A stretch of DNA of 64,000 nucleotides, taken from assembly GCA_023052935.1 (NCBI GenBank), contig CM041297.1, forward strand, positions 89,631,521 to 89,695,520, in the 5' to 3' direction. This document shows positions 24,075-35,955 of the stretch, in pieces. Below the pieces are notes generated by a model that did not search any database, was not told where the DNA came from, and saw only the letters and a list, made by a program, of their open reading frames with translations. How positions within the stretch are numbered: the stretch's first letter is position 1; every line of letters starts with the position of its first letter. A program made the position numbers and the translations under genes. Source of the stretch: Piezodorus guildinii (taxonomy: Eukaryota; Arthropoda; Insecta; Hemiptera; Pentatomidae).

Positions 24075-24345
24075 ATTTCAATCAGTTGTACGCCCATTAC
24101 TTATGTATGCCCCTTCTGTATGGGGCTATAGAAAAATTTAAACTTATGCATGGAAATGATAAATGATTATCTAAGATTAATTAAAATTATTTAACAACGC
24201 ATATATTCCCAGATCAACGAATTTTTCTTTTTTAAAAAGAGTTCGGAAAATCCCACCATTCAAACAATAAGTAATTCAATCCTTAAGACGATACATACAC
24301 AGACTTACCAAACACATTCTTTTAGACAACGACCTATGTATAGCA
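24075..24345 (+). pseudogene. LINE ORF2 C-terminal relic
   Basis: A conceptual VVRPLLMYAPSVWG-like stretch (24085-24127), followed by FLKRVRKIPPF and LRRYIHRL, resembles the post-RT region of Jockey-type ORF2 (compare LLMYGCEVWG in LINE-D and WTYGLELWG in LINE-A). Stops interrupt it and nothing upstream is recognisable. Confidence 0.45.
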
Positions 24346-25544
24346 CTCAGTCTTGAGTCTTTCTGTCATTTAATTTTAATTTTCTGTGCACTATATGTAA
24401 ATTCTTCCTTATTTCTTATTATAAATACTTAATACATTTTTATTTAGGTATTTATTATTGTAATGTATTTTTATCATGAACTGTTTTTAAGATTTTTTTT
24501 TCGGTACCTCGAAGCGTTCTCCTGTCACTTTTATATTTAACTTCACAGAACTAAAGCATAAATAAATAAATATATTTATTTATTTATTTTGTAACATAAA
24601 ATAAGATTTTTCCTACTGTTAAATACAAAATTATCCCACAGCAATCAAATAATATTAATTACACATATTTACATGAAATGTTAAATTTATTCCAAATTAT
24701 AAAAAAATTCATATTACTAAATTGTGAATTTAAAATTATTATATTAAATATTCTTTTACTAAGAAAATAATAAACCAACAAAATCGAAAATTTCAACTAA
24801 GGTTGCCTTTAGCAAAAGTTTATGCTAATGCAAGGTTTACTCAGTCTCTTGTTGTTTCAAGCAAAATACGTTTTTTCAACAATATTAGATGTGATAATAA
24901 TTAACTTTAATAAAATAATGTTGAAAAAAAGAATTGCACAACCCTAATATAACTGACTAAAAAATTTAGCGATAATTATATTTAAAATATTCGGATTTGC
25001 TTAAAGCCTTCTGGATCAACCGAATAGCTAAGGCCTCGGTAAGAACAAAAAACAGATTTCCGATAAATTGGTACAGGAAGCGACGAGATTGTTAAAACAT
25101 AGTCAAAACATGGATGCAAATCCATTCCTATTAAAATAATAAAAGATTAGGCCCTTTTTACTTTTTATTGTAAAATCCTTAAAAGAGTTTTCTAACGGGA
25201 TTATCTCAAAGCTAAAAAACAAACAGCTTTATCATATTCATTAAAACACTGCAAGGCAATAGAAAGAGACGGAGAACAATTGGGTAAAAAAAGTTCATCT
25301 ATAGACCCTAATATATGATAATGTTTTTAATTATTTAAAAAAATGATTCGTATTCAATTTTTTCGCTTTCGAACTTAATACTAAACATGTTTTTTTTTAA
25401 TGGAAGTTTGGTACTTGTACGGCGACTCTCTTCATAACTGGTCAAAATTTTTGATTAAGACATGAAAAACGACAAGAAACAGATATTAGCATTTCTTCAT
25501 TTTTTTCTCAGATCATACTAGTTATATAATAAAGTTAATATTTT
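24346..25544. other. Spacer, nothing identified
   Basis: Very A/T-rich; a small inverted pair TAAATAAATAAATA/TATTTATTTATTTA (about 24560-24590) is the only visible structure. Confidence 0.35.
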
Positions 25545-26391
25545 TACTTTCACAGTAAGGGGAAGTATTGGGATCGAAAAAAATTTCGAATTCCAGTTTT
25601 TAGGGTCCCCTGAATCCAAATAACCAAGTCCGAAAAAAGGTCTGTGTGTGTGGTAACTCCCTGGCCAAAACTAAAAGTCCTAAGAAACTGAAATTTCATA
25701 TTTAAGACATCTATACGCCTGAGATGTGACAGAAACTTGTTCCCCGAAATCAGCTAACCAGAAGTAACACTTTATACCATGCATTACGATTTCCTCAAAA
25801 AACGGCTCTAACGATTTTGATTAAACTCTATATATCGATGTAAAATTTAATGGGCATTAATATCATGTAAATTTCATTCTGATTCAAATATTCTGAGAGG
25901 GTTAAAATGCAGATACTTTAAAATTTCTTCCTCTAAAGTACATTTAATTTTGTATATTTCAAAAAATTAGGTACATAATCTTATTAGTATAGATAAATAA
26001 CGGCTTAATATGAAAGTTGGGCGAATTTTATAAACAACTAAAGAAGAAAAGTGCAAACATATTTTTTTAAGGCAATTTTTGTGTTTTCGAACACAAGAGC
26101 AGTAATATAGATGTATAATACACCGTTGGATAGCTTTAATTGGATAGATTTAAGAAAAAATATTATCTGATACACGGAATTATAAAGGGTGATGGAGAGT
26201 GATGAAACTAACTAATTTTTGTAGATAAAAATAAAATAATTATTTAATAAAGCACATGTTTCTATTGAAATTCAATTTAATTAACTCTTTGACAATTTAT
26301 TTTTATCTCTACATGTATTTAAAAATTCTTCAATTGATTTTAACAGCGGAGGTAAGTGAAAGTCGTGTGCTGAGCGCACCAGATTTTTTTT
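25545..26391 (+). mobile_element. HINE-A repeat, both ends present
   Basis: It begins TACTTTCACAGTAAGGGGAAGTATTG (the hairpin loop is partly deleted) and ends GGAGGTAAGTGAAAGTCGTG...GAGCGCACCAGATTTTTTTT. The 847-bp length and internal order match copies at 37186-38033 and 55442-56283. A short TG-rich tract lies at 25640-25652. Non-coding. Confidence 0.75.
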
Positions 26392-26797
26392 GTATTGCAG
26401 TCCGAACCAAACATGTGGTTATTTAAAGGAAGGCTCGGGAAACAATGTTTAAACAACTCTTATTTGTTTAGTGAATTTTGCTCTTTAACCCCTTACTACA
26501 AATAGTGAAAAGAAAAAAAAGGTAATTATATAATTGAAAAATATCAAGCTATAATTCCGGTTTCAACGGTTACTGTTTGTTACAATTTTAAAAAAATATA
26601 TAATAATTCAGAATACTGAATAACTATTAAAAAATGTAAAATAATTATACAACGAGAGTAAGCTCTTACACAACTGACTAGTTTTTTTTTTTTTTTGTAA
26701 TTGCATGAATGGCAAAGTAGTTATAAATCAGATTATTTTAGTGCAATAATTATTAGGCAATCATTTTATTTTAATAATGTTGCAAATTATTACAGAA

Positions 26798-26994
26798 TGA
26801 TTCATTTTTTCCAAATAATTGAATTATAGTTTAACAATTTATAATGCTGTGTAGACAATTAGCTTGTTTGTACACCAATAATAAAAAAGCCTAAGAAAGA
26901 CGAACTAAGTTAAAAAGCACTGCATCTCCGCTACTTCTTAACTGATTTCAATATTTTTAGGGAATTAAATTCTCTATCTAATAACACTAGATGT

Positions 26995-27068
<74 letters not shown>

Positions 27069-27155
27069 GTTTAAGCTCAATTTGTAGGAGAGGGATTTTT
27101 TTTTTTTTTTTTTCCTTCGTCGAATACAAAGATTCATTACTTAAAATAATAAACC
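26798..27155 (+). mobile_element. Inverted-repeat element, short copy with (TA)n core
   Basis: The ends TGATTCATTTTTTCCAAATAATT and, complemented from the right, TTTATTATTTTAAGTAATGAATC correspond to the termini of the 16834-17678 element. About half of the interior is missing and a 68-bp (TA)n tract (26999-27066) sits in the middle. Confidence 0.5.
26999..27066. repeat. (TA)n microsatellite
   Basis: A perfect alternating A/T tract of about 68 bp. Confidence 0.97.
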
Positions 27156-27373
27156 AAAAAAATGATCGACAGTGCCATAGGTGACTTTCCTAATTTATTT
27201 TAGCACTAACGTCAAAGTACACTTGACAAGATTGTCTTTTTGTGTAACTAACATTTAAAACTAAAAAAAAAATAGATTAAATATAGGGCAGCTAAATCAG
27301 ATATAAACGAAGAGTATTTTTCATGTTATAACTGTTAATACCTGTTAAGAATTGGGAAATACTAATTTAGTTT

Positions 27374-27700
27374 TGTTATGTATATATCGTTAATATTAAG
27401 TTCAGACGCAAGAGGGGGGCACTGTTTACATAAAGAGGAATTAAGTGATAGTGACCGCTCGGAAAGAAGAGTGCTCTTGAGTTACAGCCGAGACAGGTTG
27501 CTACTTCGCATGTCGCCGTCATCACTCGCCATCGTCGCCCGCAATCGTCCTCGTGACTTTAAATACTCTTACGTTTATCAGAAAGTTACTTTTATTTGTT
27601 CTTTTGTATTTTGTTTTTCTCAATAAATATGTTTTACAAAGTTAGTAACCTTAATAAACCCATAACGAAACCTAAACAAATATAAGGAATTTGGCGACTC
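27374..27700 (+). mobile_element. Candidate LTR with adjoining primer-binding-like site
   Basis: The segment opens TGTTATG (27374-27380) and its candidate end is CATAACG (27661-27667), a short inverted pair of the TG...CA type with one change. It holds a GC-rich middle, TTTAAATACTC (possible TATA-like box, about 27560) and AATAAATATG (27623-27632, poly(A) signal). Just downstream, TTTGGCGACTC (27690-27700) resembles the tRNA-primer site of some Gypsy-type elements, though it lies about 23 bp from the LTR end. No internal coding region follows, so this is probably a truncated or recombined element. Confidence 0.4.
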
Positions 27701-28193
27701 ACATTTAACGATCGGTTTTAGGCTGCGAGCGAGTGTGCTGTCGCCCCTCTCCCCAACAATACCATTAAAATAAAAATGTATTAATTATAATCTTTTGAGA
27801 AAAAAAATTATGATTGGTCATCACCATATTTTTCCTGTAATCATATTAGAAAATAAATTATTATTGATTACATAAATGAAACTGTTTATTTTATTTATAT
27901 CAGTGTTTCAACTACATTACAATTATTTGTAAACTTATAATGTAGTAATTTTGCGATGCAGGGAGCGGAAGCCGGCTACATTAGGACCTCAGGTGTTGCT
28001 GTTCCATTTAAACTGTCTGACGGCATGCTCATAAGAACGACTGCGTTGTTCCGTTGCTGGGTATAATGTGCATTATTCCCCGCATATTTAACTATTTCTT
28101 ACACGTAAATATTCTTCTAACAGATAAAATTTATTATTTTAATCATGAGAGAAAAATAAAATATAATGCGTAATTTTCATATAAATATATTTT
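27701..28193. other. Spacer with a short GC-richer patch
   Basis: 27955-28085 is more balanced in composition (GGGAGCGGAAGCCGGC and onwards), suggesting a repeat or exon remnant that I cannot assign. Confidence 0.25.
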
Positions 28194-28335
28194 TACTTTT
28201 CCTTACCTATATAAGCAATATATAATAAGGGAAAGTATTGCTATCGTAGAAATTTTCGAACTCTAAACGGTCCAACCGTTTTCGATAAAACTCGCTATAT
28301 CTAGGCAAAATTTAATGGGCCTTAATAATGAGATG
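28194..28335 (+). mobile_element. HINE-A fragment, hairpin end
   Basis: It begins TACTTTTCCTTACCTATATAAGC, continues through GAAAGTATTGCTATCG, then jumps by an internal deletion to the core block AAATTTAATGGGCCTTAATAATGAGATG and stops. Only the hairpin half is present. Confidence 0.65.
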
Positions 28336-29434
28336 AAAAGTCACACTCGAGTCAGAATTAAAAAGCTCACTACAATAATAAAAAAATGAACTAAAAACTT
28401 CTATTGAAAAACTACTACAATCATGGCTAGAATTAAACAGAACTAAAAAAGACAATTGACTCCTATAGTATGCGAATCCTATTTTCATGAAAATAAGTTT
28501 TGCACATTATTTTCGAAAAAATAGAGATATTTTCTAAATAGTTTTCTTAATGTTTCCCTATATACCTGCTTTCAATCAAGCGTAAAGATTTCAGATATTT
28601 CATGTCGACCAGTCGATGTTAAAGAAAAAAATAAAAACACCTTGATATCGGACTTTAAGCCACAAAAACTTTTAAAAGTCAATTTTACAGCAGAAATAAA
28701 AGAGTTTTAAACATTTTTCTTATAACTTTATATTTGTACCTTTCACCGTAGAGATGATCCAACTTGTAATATCTACATTTTCTTTCTGATAGAATCACCT
28801 CCTGCACTGCTTTCCTCTCGCTTGATCCAAACTTTGAATATAAATAGATATTTTAGTTAAACCAAGTCTTCATGAATTTCAATTCCCTACTGGTCAAGCG
28901 GCCAAAACATTTTGTAACTCGACTTGTGTTTACTTTCAATAGATATGGAGATAAGCGCATTAAACAAAGCATGCATTGTGGTAAAACCCAGATCCATTAA
29001 TTACGAAAACCATTAATGCCGATTTGTAGCAATGCGTTTACAACGTGAGAAATTTGAAAACCTTGCACTTTTTTCACATCCAATGGGGTAGAGATTATTT
29101 AAATATTTACTGGCAAACCACACTTCAATCCTTTTATTTTTTGTATTTTACCTACACAACTTTTTAAATGATCAAAAAACTTACTAAAGATTCTCTATTT
29201 TAAAATTAGAAACTATACTTCCCGTATGGATTTAAGGTCGACTTTAATGATCTTGCTCATATTGTCGCTCAAGACACCTACGCTCTAGATTCAAATTTTC
29301 TATTCTTGCTAGTTAAAGCTCATCGGATAATTATTCTATAACAAAGTCATGAAACGTTTAAATAATAATAAATAAAAAAGATGTGATCAGACATTCAAAA
29401 CACAAACATAACAGCTAAAGTTACAAGCAACAAT
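28336..29434. other. Spacer, nothing identified
   Basis: No gene or repeat terminus recognised. Confidence 0.35.
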
Positions 29435-29745
29435 TGCAGATATATGATCCTGGACCCTACCGTTCGATACAAGACCCATGACCTCCATCAAGCCAGTGGA
29501 GTGGAAAGGGAGAAGAGAGACATGTACGAGAAATGCATCCCTTTCCTAAAAGAAAAGTTCCACGAGACCTTTGGCGAGAGACAGTTCTCCGTAAGAGGTC
29601 TATGGTTTGGGTCTCGCGGAGCGATCCCTGGAAGCTCAAGGAGCTTTTTGGAAGATGTTAGGTGTCGATATCAAAGATATAGTGGTGTTAGCAGAAAACG
29701 TTATTTTGCACTCCATAGGGATTATCCGCCATGACCTTTATAATT
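29435..29745 (+). pseudogene. R2-like LINE C-terminal fragment
   Basis: The main frame reads DPTVRYKTHDLHQASGVEREKR, then MYEKCIPFLKEKF, then FSVRGLWFGSRGAIP. This order (DPTxR, EKR, GLxFGxRG) is familiar from the restriction-like endonuclease end of R2-type non-LTR retrotransposons and relatives. After a frameshift near 29690, a VLAENVILHS-IGIIRHDLYN ending completes the usual C-terminus. The rest of the ORF, including the RT, is absent. In live relatives this domain cleaves the target site. Family assignment is from memory of motif order. Confidence 0.6.
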
Positions 29746-31444
29746 AAATGGTGAACTTATTTATATTTCGATTATTTAATGTTCGCACCAGAGGTCTAAA
29801 TTTCAAGTATAGTTGTAGAGAGAAAAAAATAAAATAAGATAATGTAAATAACTAAAAGGAAAAAAATGGAAATATTAGAAATTTGTATTAGAACAGACAA
29901 AAAAAAATAATAATAATATAAAAACAATTAAAAATGTATGTGAAATATGTCCAAGGAATTGAAATAGTATGCTGTGTTGTTTTTTGAGCAACCTGATGTA
30001 TTTAGGCAGCATTGCCATAAATAAAGGATTTCTCTCACTTCATTATAAACTGCAAAATTATTCAAGAAGAATAAATGGATTCTCGAACCAAGATAGTAGA
30101 GTTAATACGAAAATAAAAACTAATATTCAACATTTAAAAGACATTGTTGACTTTACGCCCAAAGAATGTTGTCCCTAGCCTAATCCAGTCGTATTCATCA
30201 CTATTATGTGTTAAAAATATACAAAATGCAGAAAGCTTCTTCGATTGTAAATACTGAAGAAGCAAGAGGTAGATTGCGAACACGCAAACATCCAAATCTA
30301 ATCGACAGAAATTTATATTCATCTGTTTCATATTCCATTTCGTGCTTCTTTGCTTAACCTCGATAGAGATGGATGTAGAGATAATGGGTTGAGAGTAAAA
30401 TCCGTACAAAGGATAATCAATCCAAACTAATTCGGTGATTTGTCAGCCCGAAACGAAAAACTCGAAACAAACAACTGCAACTACTTAAATGAATCTCTTT
30501 ACATTAATTCTTCGAAACAAATGAGAAACAGAAACTAAATAAATACTTTTTTTCGAGAATATTTTAGTCCATAACGCAATCTGTTAAGTATAACCTACGA
30601 TTTTGTTCATTACTAAAGATGAGAAATTTTTGAAAAAAAATAAAAATAGCCCTAAATTGGAGGACAATTGAGACGTTGGAAATTTTTTTCAAAGTTGATA
30701 TTTTCACATATTTGTATTCTAATGGTTTAGTTTTATCTAAATCCTTCAACAGATTTTATCTATGATTAAAAAACATAAAAATCCTTTTAAAAAGTATTTA
30801 AAAATTACATTTCGTTCCAAAACGTACTATATCCTATTTAAGCAAATATAACCAACCTTTCCTTTAATTTCCTTCCAAAAGGTACTATATTTCCTACTAT
30901 ACAGCAGAAGCACCTAATCGCGTAATATATCACCATTAATTTATTGTTTTCATCATTTTATGCATTTTTATTGGTTCATTTAGTACGTCTTAAATCACCG
31001 CTATTATTTTGATCACTGGTTTTAACCTAATAATCAGTTTTTAGGCTATTTGAAACAACTTAGTTGCGTCGCTTTGGGTCTATTAGGTTGTCAATTGAAT
31101 TAAGTTTTTTCATAGTATTTCTTCTTGAAGCAATAAAAATTTGGTTAACAATTTTTCAGAAACTCACATTTTAATAGAATAATGGTATTTGATGCAGCAA
31201 ATAGTTGGAATTAGCATTCCACGAACTTACTAAATATGTGAAGAAAATGCGTGCCTGATCTAACTTAGTAGTAGATTTGTTTATGTAAAATAAAAGCTCA
31301 AAAGTTATAATTTATCAGTATCTATGGTTAAATATTGTTTCCACGTAGTAATAATAATAGATAAAGTTGCTTAATTCACATAAATAGTAAATACAAGTTA
31401 AAAAAAAAAAACTTCTTAATTACATACTTTCTTATTATAGTGCC
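29746..31444. other. Spacer with dispersed-repeat traces
   Basis: No coding region is supported. 30690-30745 resembles 20465-20515, and the motif TTCCAAAAGGTACTATAT occurs at 30815-30835 and 30873-30890, linking this stretch to the small MITE at 32298. Confidence 0.35.
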
Positions 31445-32229
31445 GTAAATAGATAAGTTGTCTACGGACTTGAACTGTGGGGGACAGCTAAACATTCTAA
31501 CATCAAACGCATCTAATCCTTCCAATCCAAAGTCCTCCGAACAATAGTTAATGCTCCTTATTACGTTACCAACTGTACCCTACACCATAACCTTAATATT
31601 CCGTTTGTTTTAGACCTGGTACCATCCAAATTTTCCAAATTTCATCAGAACCTTAGTCATCATCCTAACCCTCTAGCGCAATCCCTATCCAGCACCACCC
31701 ATCCCTACAATCCTCCTCGAAGATTGAAACGGCACGTATAAATAGCACGTGGCCACGAGACGTATTGTAAACATTTAAACTGGAGTTCTGACACTGGTCA
31801 GATCCTCCACTCATGTACGGTATGTTTGTGGCTACAGCGCCTTAACTCAGCCTCCACTGGCTCAGACCAGTGATGCGGCTGAGATAGAGGCGCTGGGATC
31901 TCTTGGATTCCGCTTTTTCCTCCACAAGTGGAGGGAAAAGCGCGTGCTGGGACCCCTTTAGCAATTGTATATAGTTATGATTGCGTGTAAGATGTTTATT
32001 TATTTGCCAACTTTTTATTTATCTCAATAATAGGTTGTTGTTTCGATTTGTTTTGTTTTTTTATTTATTATTATAATTTTATTGTATATATATATATATA
32101 TATATGAATTTATTTATTTTCTATTTTATGTAATTTGACTACTATTATTATTTTCTGTATATATAGTATGAATGCGGTCTCTTATCAATATTATTATTGT
32201 TCATTTTGCAACAAATTGTAATATATCTC

Positions 32230-32260
<31 letters not shown>

Positions 32261-32262
32261 GT
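31445..32262 (+). mobile_element. LINE-A 3' fragment, hairpin subfamily
   Basis: It starts in the C-terminal region of ORF2 (YGLELWG-equivalent near 31465-31480), continues with the decayed PRRLKR ending near 31715-31732, and has a long 3' UTR and a poly(A) tail (32232-32260). The conserved hairpin is at 31837-31893. A frameshift and stops disable the coding part. No target duplication was found around it, so the insertion is old or has lost one side. Confidence 0.75.
31837..31893 (+). promoter_or_regulatory. Conserved LINE-A 3' UTR hairpin
   Basis: Three nested complementary blocks, GCGCC/GGCGC, CTCAGCC/GGCTGAG and CACTGG/CCAGTG, fold into one long stem. The same blocks are all kept at 13514-13570. 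In LINEs such structures can serve as the RNA feature recognised by the element's RT; here that is inference. Confidence 0.65.
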
Positions 32263-32297
32263 TATCGGTAATGTTGTATTAGGAAGGTTATAGTGAC

Positions 32298-32467
32298 TGT
32301 TGCCAACTTACCGGCCTTATATTCTTCCCAAAAGTACTATGTCCCTTTTAATTCTTTCCAAAAAGTACTTACTATATCCATGTTTCGTTCCAAAAAGTAC
32401 TATATCCATATTATATTGTTTAAGTCATAGGAAAAGTGCAATTATTTGGAAAAATAAGTTGGCAACA
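32298..32467. mobile_element. Small MITE with 13-bp perfect terminal inverted repeats
   Basis: TGTTGCCAACTTA (32298-32310) is the exact reverse complement of TAAGTTGGCAACA (32455-32467). Inside, a motif close to TTCCAAAAAGTACTATATCC occurs three times at 30-32 bp spacing (32324, 32354, 32386). No clear target duplication is visible. Size (170 bp) and structure fit a non-autonomous DNA transposon. Confidence 0.55.
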
Positions 32468-32834
32468 CTATTAAAAATTAACTTTAGATTTTAATAAAAA
32501 AAGCATCACGTAAATATGTCCAATAATAAATAAATGACAGATTTTTTTCGTTTCCTGTGAAATTGTTTAAAGTGGATATAATACCTTTTGGAAATCAATG
32601 TTTCAATTGAGCAGTCATAACCATTCAGTATCAATTTTATGAAAATTCATTATCTACTTTTGTCATGCTTAGACGTATTTTCCATTAAAACATCTATGGA
32701 TGGCATTTGGTACGATCCTTCAGTACCCATACCGTACAAAAAACAGTACAGTATAAATTTTATAATCAAGTATCTAATCATTTCAAAAGATAAACTATAA
32801 ATTCATTTAAATATTGATTCTTCACAGGATGTTC

Positions 32835-32895
32835 TAGAAAAAATTCTAGTGCGCATAACACACAAACGTCAGTTACTACACTTATTGAAAATTCA
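32835..32895 (-). mobile_element. HINE-A end fragment, diverged
   Basis: The stretch AAAATTCTAGTGCGCATAAC and following bases resemble the TCTGGTGCGCGCAACACACGA terminus plus the adjacent subterminal repeat of the family. It is badly diverged and very short. Confidence 0.4.
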
Positions 32896-33105
32896 AGTTT
32901 TTAACGAACTTAAAATTGAAAAATGTGACATTTTTAAACCACATATTATATATTTATGCTATAATTGTATGACCGTTTTCATTGGGAAAAAAGGCCGATA
33001 CTTTTACAAGCGGTAATAGATGCCATTGGACTTCATACAAAATATAAAATTTAAAAAAATAACAATAAAACGCAAGGTGTGTAAATAATTGTTCCTGTAT
33101 TTTTT

Positions 33106-33310
33106 GTGTTCGATGTTTTGTTTTTTATGGAAGAAGTTTTTTCATTTGAATTTTATTTGGACGGAAAGCGTCAAAGAGGGCAGCCTAGGATGTCCTATGA
33201 TAATTATGTAGAAGGGATAAGAAGAAAACGGGGAAAATCCATTGCTTTTATAAAAAAATGGATGGCTAAATACACCTCTACGCTAATATGAGGCAGAGGA
33301 GGAAAGAGAA
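33106..33310 (+). pseudogene. Possible LINE tail (GKRQRGQPRMSY motif)
   Basis: The open frame contains DGKRQRGQPRMSYDNYVEG, resembling the G-K-R-x-R-G-x-P-R-x-x-Y/W segment near the C-terminus of RTE-like and similar LINE proteins, and ends in a purine-rich AGAGGAGGAAAGAGAAAG stretch such as terminates those elements. The first 20 residues look unrelated. The assignment is tentative. Confidence 0.35.
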
Positions 33311-33761
33311 AGAAAAAGAAAAAATTTATTTGTAGTTATTAAGTTACAAATATAATATTTATTTTTAAAGCAATGTTTTTTATTTGTTTTTTCAACGCGA
33401 AAAGGCCTTAAAGGCCACGCCAATATCATGTTCAGGTTTTTTATTACTGTGATGTGTGATTGGTCAGCTGATGCGCTCGATGATAACAGTCACACGTTAC
33501 TTCATCTCTCAGATTTTTGCTTTTTTAAGCAGGAATTCGCTTGAGTTCAGTCTGGAAAACATCACTAGACTTCAGAAAACCACAGCAGTTAATATTGGAG
33601 AAATATCGGCTAGCAAAGTTATGATTTACTTTGTACAATCACGAAGAATTAAAAGGAGGGTCACTGATCAGCTGATGAAGCTCGGGCTTGCCTTTCTTTT
33701 ACTTATCTTTCTTTCATTTTTTCCTTCTTATTCTTATTTCATTATTTATTTAATTTAATCA

Positions 33762-34133
33762 ATGAGATATTTTTATCAAGTAATGTACTCAAACGCTACA
33801 AGTAAAAGATCTAGATCTGCAGGTTCAAACTCACCTCCCACAAAACAGAGACCTCGCCGTGAAAACAATAAAAAAATGATTCCACTAGCGATTGCTTCAG
33901 CTACCTCTTTAGGATTTGAACCACAGTCCAGCACATCATCATAAGGAATAACTGATGAATCGCCTCAAAAATGAAAAAGAAACCATGGAATCTTTTCCTA
34001 TACCCAGAGAACCAAAACCTCTGCCAATATTTGTTAAAAAATTAAAAACTTTCAACTACTGTGTGCGCATTTAAACAAAGTAACTGATCCTAATAGTTAT
34101 TCTTGTATAAGTAGAACCGGTGATAATAAAATA
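33762..34133 (+). pseudogene. LINE-A ORF1 N-terminal remnant
   Basis: The frame starting MRYFYQVMYSNATSKRSRSA is the counterpart of the ORF1 start at 45381 (MRYFHQVMSSKSASKRSRSA). It is basic and serine-rich, and its SSPTKQRPRRE-like patch suggests nucleic-acid binding. A stop interrupts it after residue 60 (TCA to TAA change at 33942) and the sequence is lost from about 34133 onward, so the zinc knuckles are missing. Confidence 0.7.
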
Positions 34134-34735
34134 TTAGAATGCGAATGGTGTTAGAAATCACACTGACGAACTTACAACTTTATTACAAGACAAAAACATA
34201 GATGTAGCACTAATTACTAAAACTAGACTAACCACTAAACACTCTTCAAAATACCTCAATACGTAACATACCGTACGGACCACTCAGACGGCAAAGCCCA
34301 TGCCGGTACTGCTGTCATTGTGTACTAGTCCTTCTACCACCACTTACTCCCAGTTCCCTCCTATGATTTCCTACAGTGCACCACCGTAGTAATTGAGACT
34401 ATTTCCTTTCCGATCACCCTCGCATCAACGTACTGCCCTCTTAAATATTCCATCTCCAACATTCTATTCGAATCTTTCCTGAATTTCTTAGGAAACCACT
34501 TCATTCTGGGTGCAGACTTGAACGCTAAGAACCAATAATGGGGTTCCGAAATCCACGAATTGTCGTGGGCGTAATTTAAAATCTGCATTCTACTCTAGAC
34601 ATTCCAACCTCCTAATTCCCCTACCTACTGGCCAACTGATCCTAACCGTAATCATGACATCCTTGACTTCTTCATCCACAGCGGATTAGGCTCCCTAAAC
34701 ATGTTGGCGGCTCGCCTTGATGAACTATATAAATG
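34133..34735 (+). pseudogene. LINE-A endonuclease remnant
   Basis: The domain begins at ...ATGCGAATGGTGTTAGAAATC, matching WNANGVRNH of the copy at 46699, and contains the GADLNAK motif (34509-34530) and the PTYWPTDPNR stretch. The catalytic glutamate in LITETRL is changed to lysine (LITKTRL, about 34216), several frameshifts are present, and the SDHSP motif is removed by the deletion at 34730. It cannot encode an active nuclease. Confidence 0.7.
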
Positions 34736-34959
34736 ATACCGTAAACTCCTTCACGACCGCTATTCAACAAGCTGTTTGGACTGCCTCCTCTCCCAAGAAC
34801 TCCCAGATAAGTCATAACCAAAATCATTTATCACAACACCTCATAGACCTCATCCCCACCTAACGCCGATCCAGATCCTCATGGCAACGCACCTGCCATC
34901 CCACTGATCGCCGCTCCTATAACTTTTATTGTAGACAATTAAGGCTAGTAGACAATGGC

Positions 34960-35955
34960 TCCAAGTTGTTGACCATATTTTCTCCGCCCTTGAGAACAAG
35001 GAGTACTGCTCGTGTGCATTTCTGGACATAACGCAAGGGTGTGGCACCCGGGATTTCTCTTCAAGCTCAAAAACCATTTACCCCATTCCTTATACCTAGT
35101 CCTCCGATCCTATCTATCAAACCGCTCCTTCCGAGTTCGCTGTGGTGCAGAATATTCCAATTACTATCCAGTCGAATCCGTTAAACCTCAAGGCAGCGTC
35201 TTGGGTCCTATCCTCTACAACATATACACTGCTGATATTCTTATTTGCTCTAATACCTTCCTTGCAACGTACGCTGATGACACAGCTATCCTATCCTCTC
35301 ACTTAGATCCCGAAATTGCATCCATAGGCCTCCAAACGCACCTTTCTTAAATTGAAGATTGGTGTAACAACTGGAGAATTAAAATCAATCAATCCAAATG
35401 CAAACATGTCACCCTTACCCTTCGAAGACAATCCTGTCCCCCAGTTCTCTTTAACTCCATTCCGCTCCCTTTCTCTGACACAGTCCGGTATCTTGGCTTC
35501 CTTCTAGACAAAAGACTAACATGGAACCCACATACTAGACTTAAACGACAAGAACTTAATCGACGATTTGGCCAATTATACAGACTACTGAACCGAAATT
35601 CTAAACTATCCAAAGAAAACAAACTGCTAATATACAAGACAGTACTGAAACCTATCTGGACCTACGGAGTTGAACTGTGGGGGGACAGCCAAATTTTACA
35701 TTTCAAACATTCAATCCTTCCAACCCTAAGTCCTCAGAACCATAGTTGATGCTCCTTATTATGTCACCAACCTTACCTTACACCGCGACCTAAATATTCC
35801 ATTTATTTTATACCTTATACCATCAAAATCCTTTAAATTCCATCAGAACCTTATCCATCACCCCAATCCCATAGCTCAATCCTTATCCAGCTCCACACAT
35901 CCTTTCCATCCTCCTAGAAGGTTGAAACCGCAGTGGCCTCGAGACCTCTTGTAAC
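34960..35955 (+). pseudogene. LINE-A reverse transcriptase remnant
   Basis: The N-terminal third of the RT is deleted. What remains starts near the palm motif A (CAFLDITQ, where the following AFD is destroyed, about 35018), has PQGSVLGPILYNIYTAD (35190-35240) and an intact YADDTAIL catalytic box (about 35270), then continues through the LGFLLDKRLTWNPHTRLKRQ thumb region to the PRRLKPQWPRDLL-like end near 35950. Frame is lost near 35350 and again near 35680. Compare the open version at 61092-62408. Confidence 0.75.
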
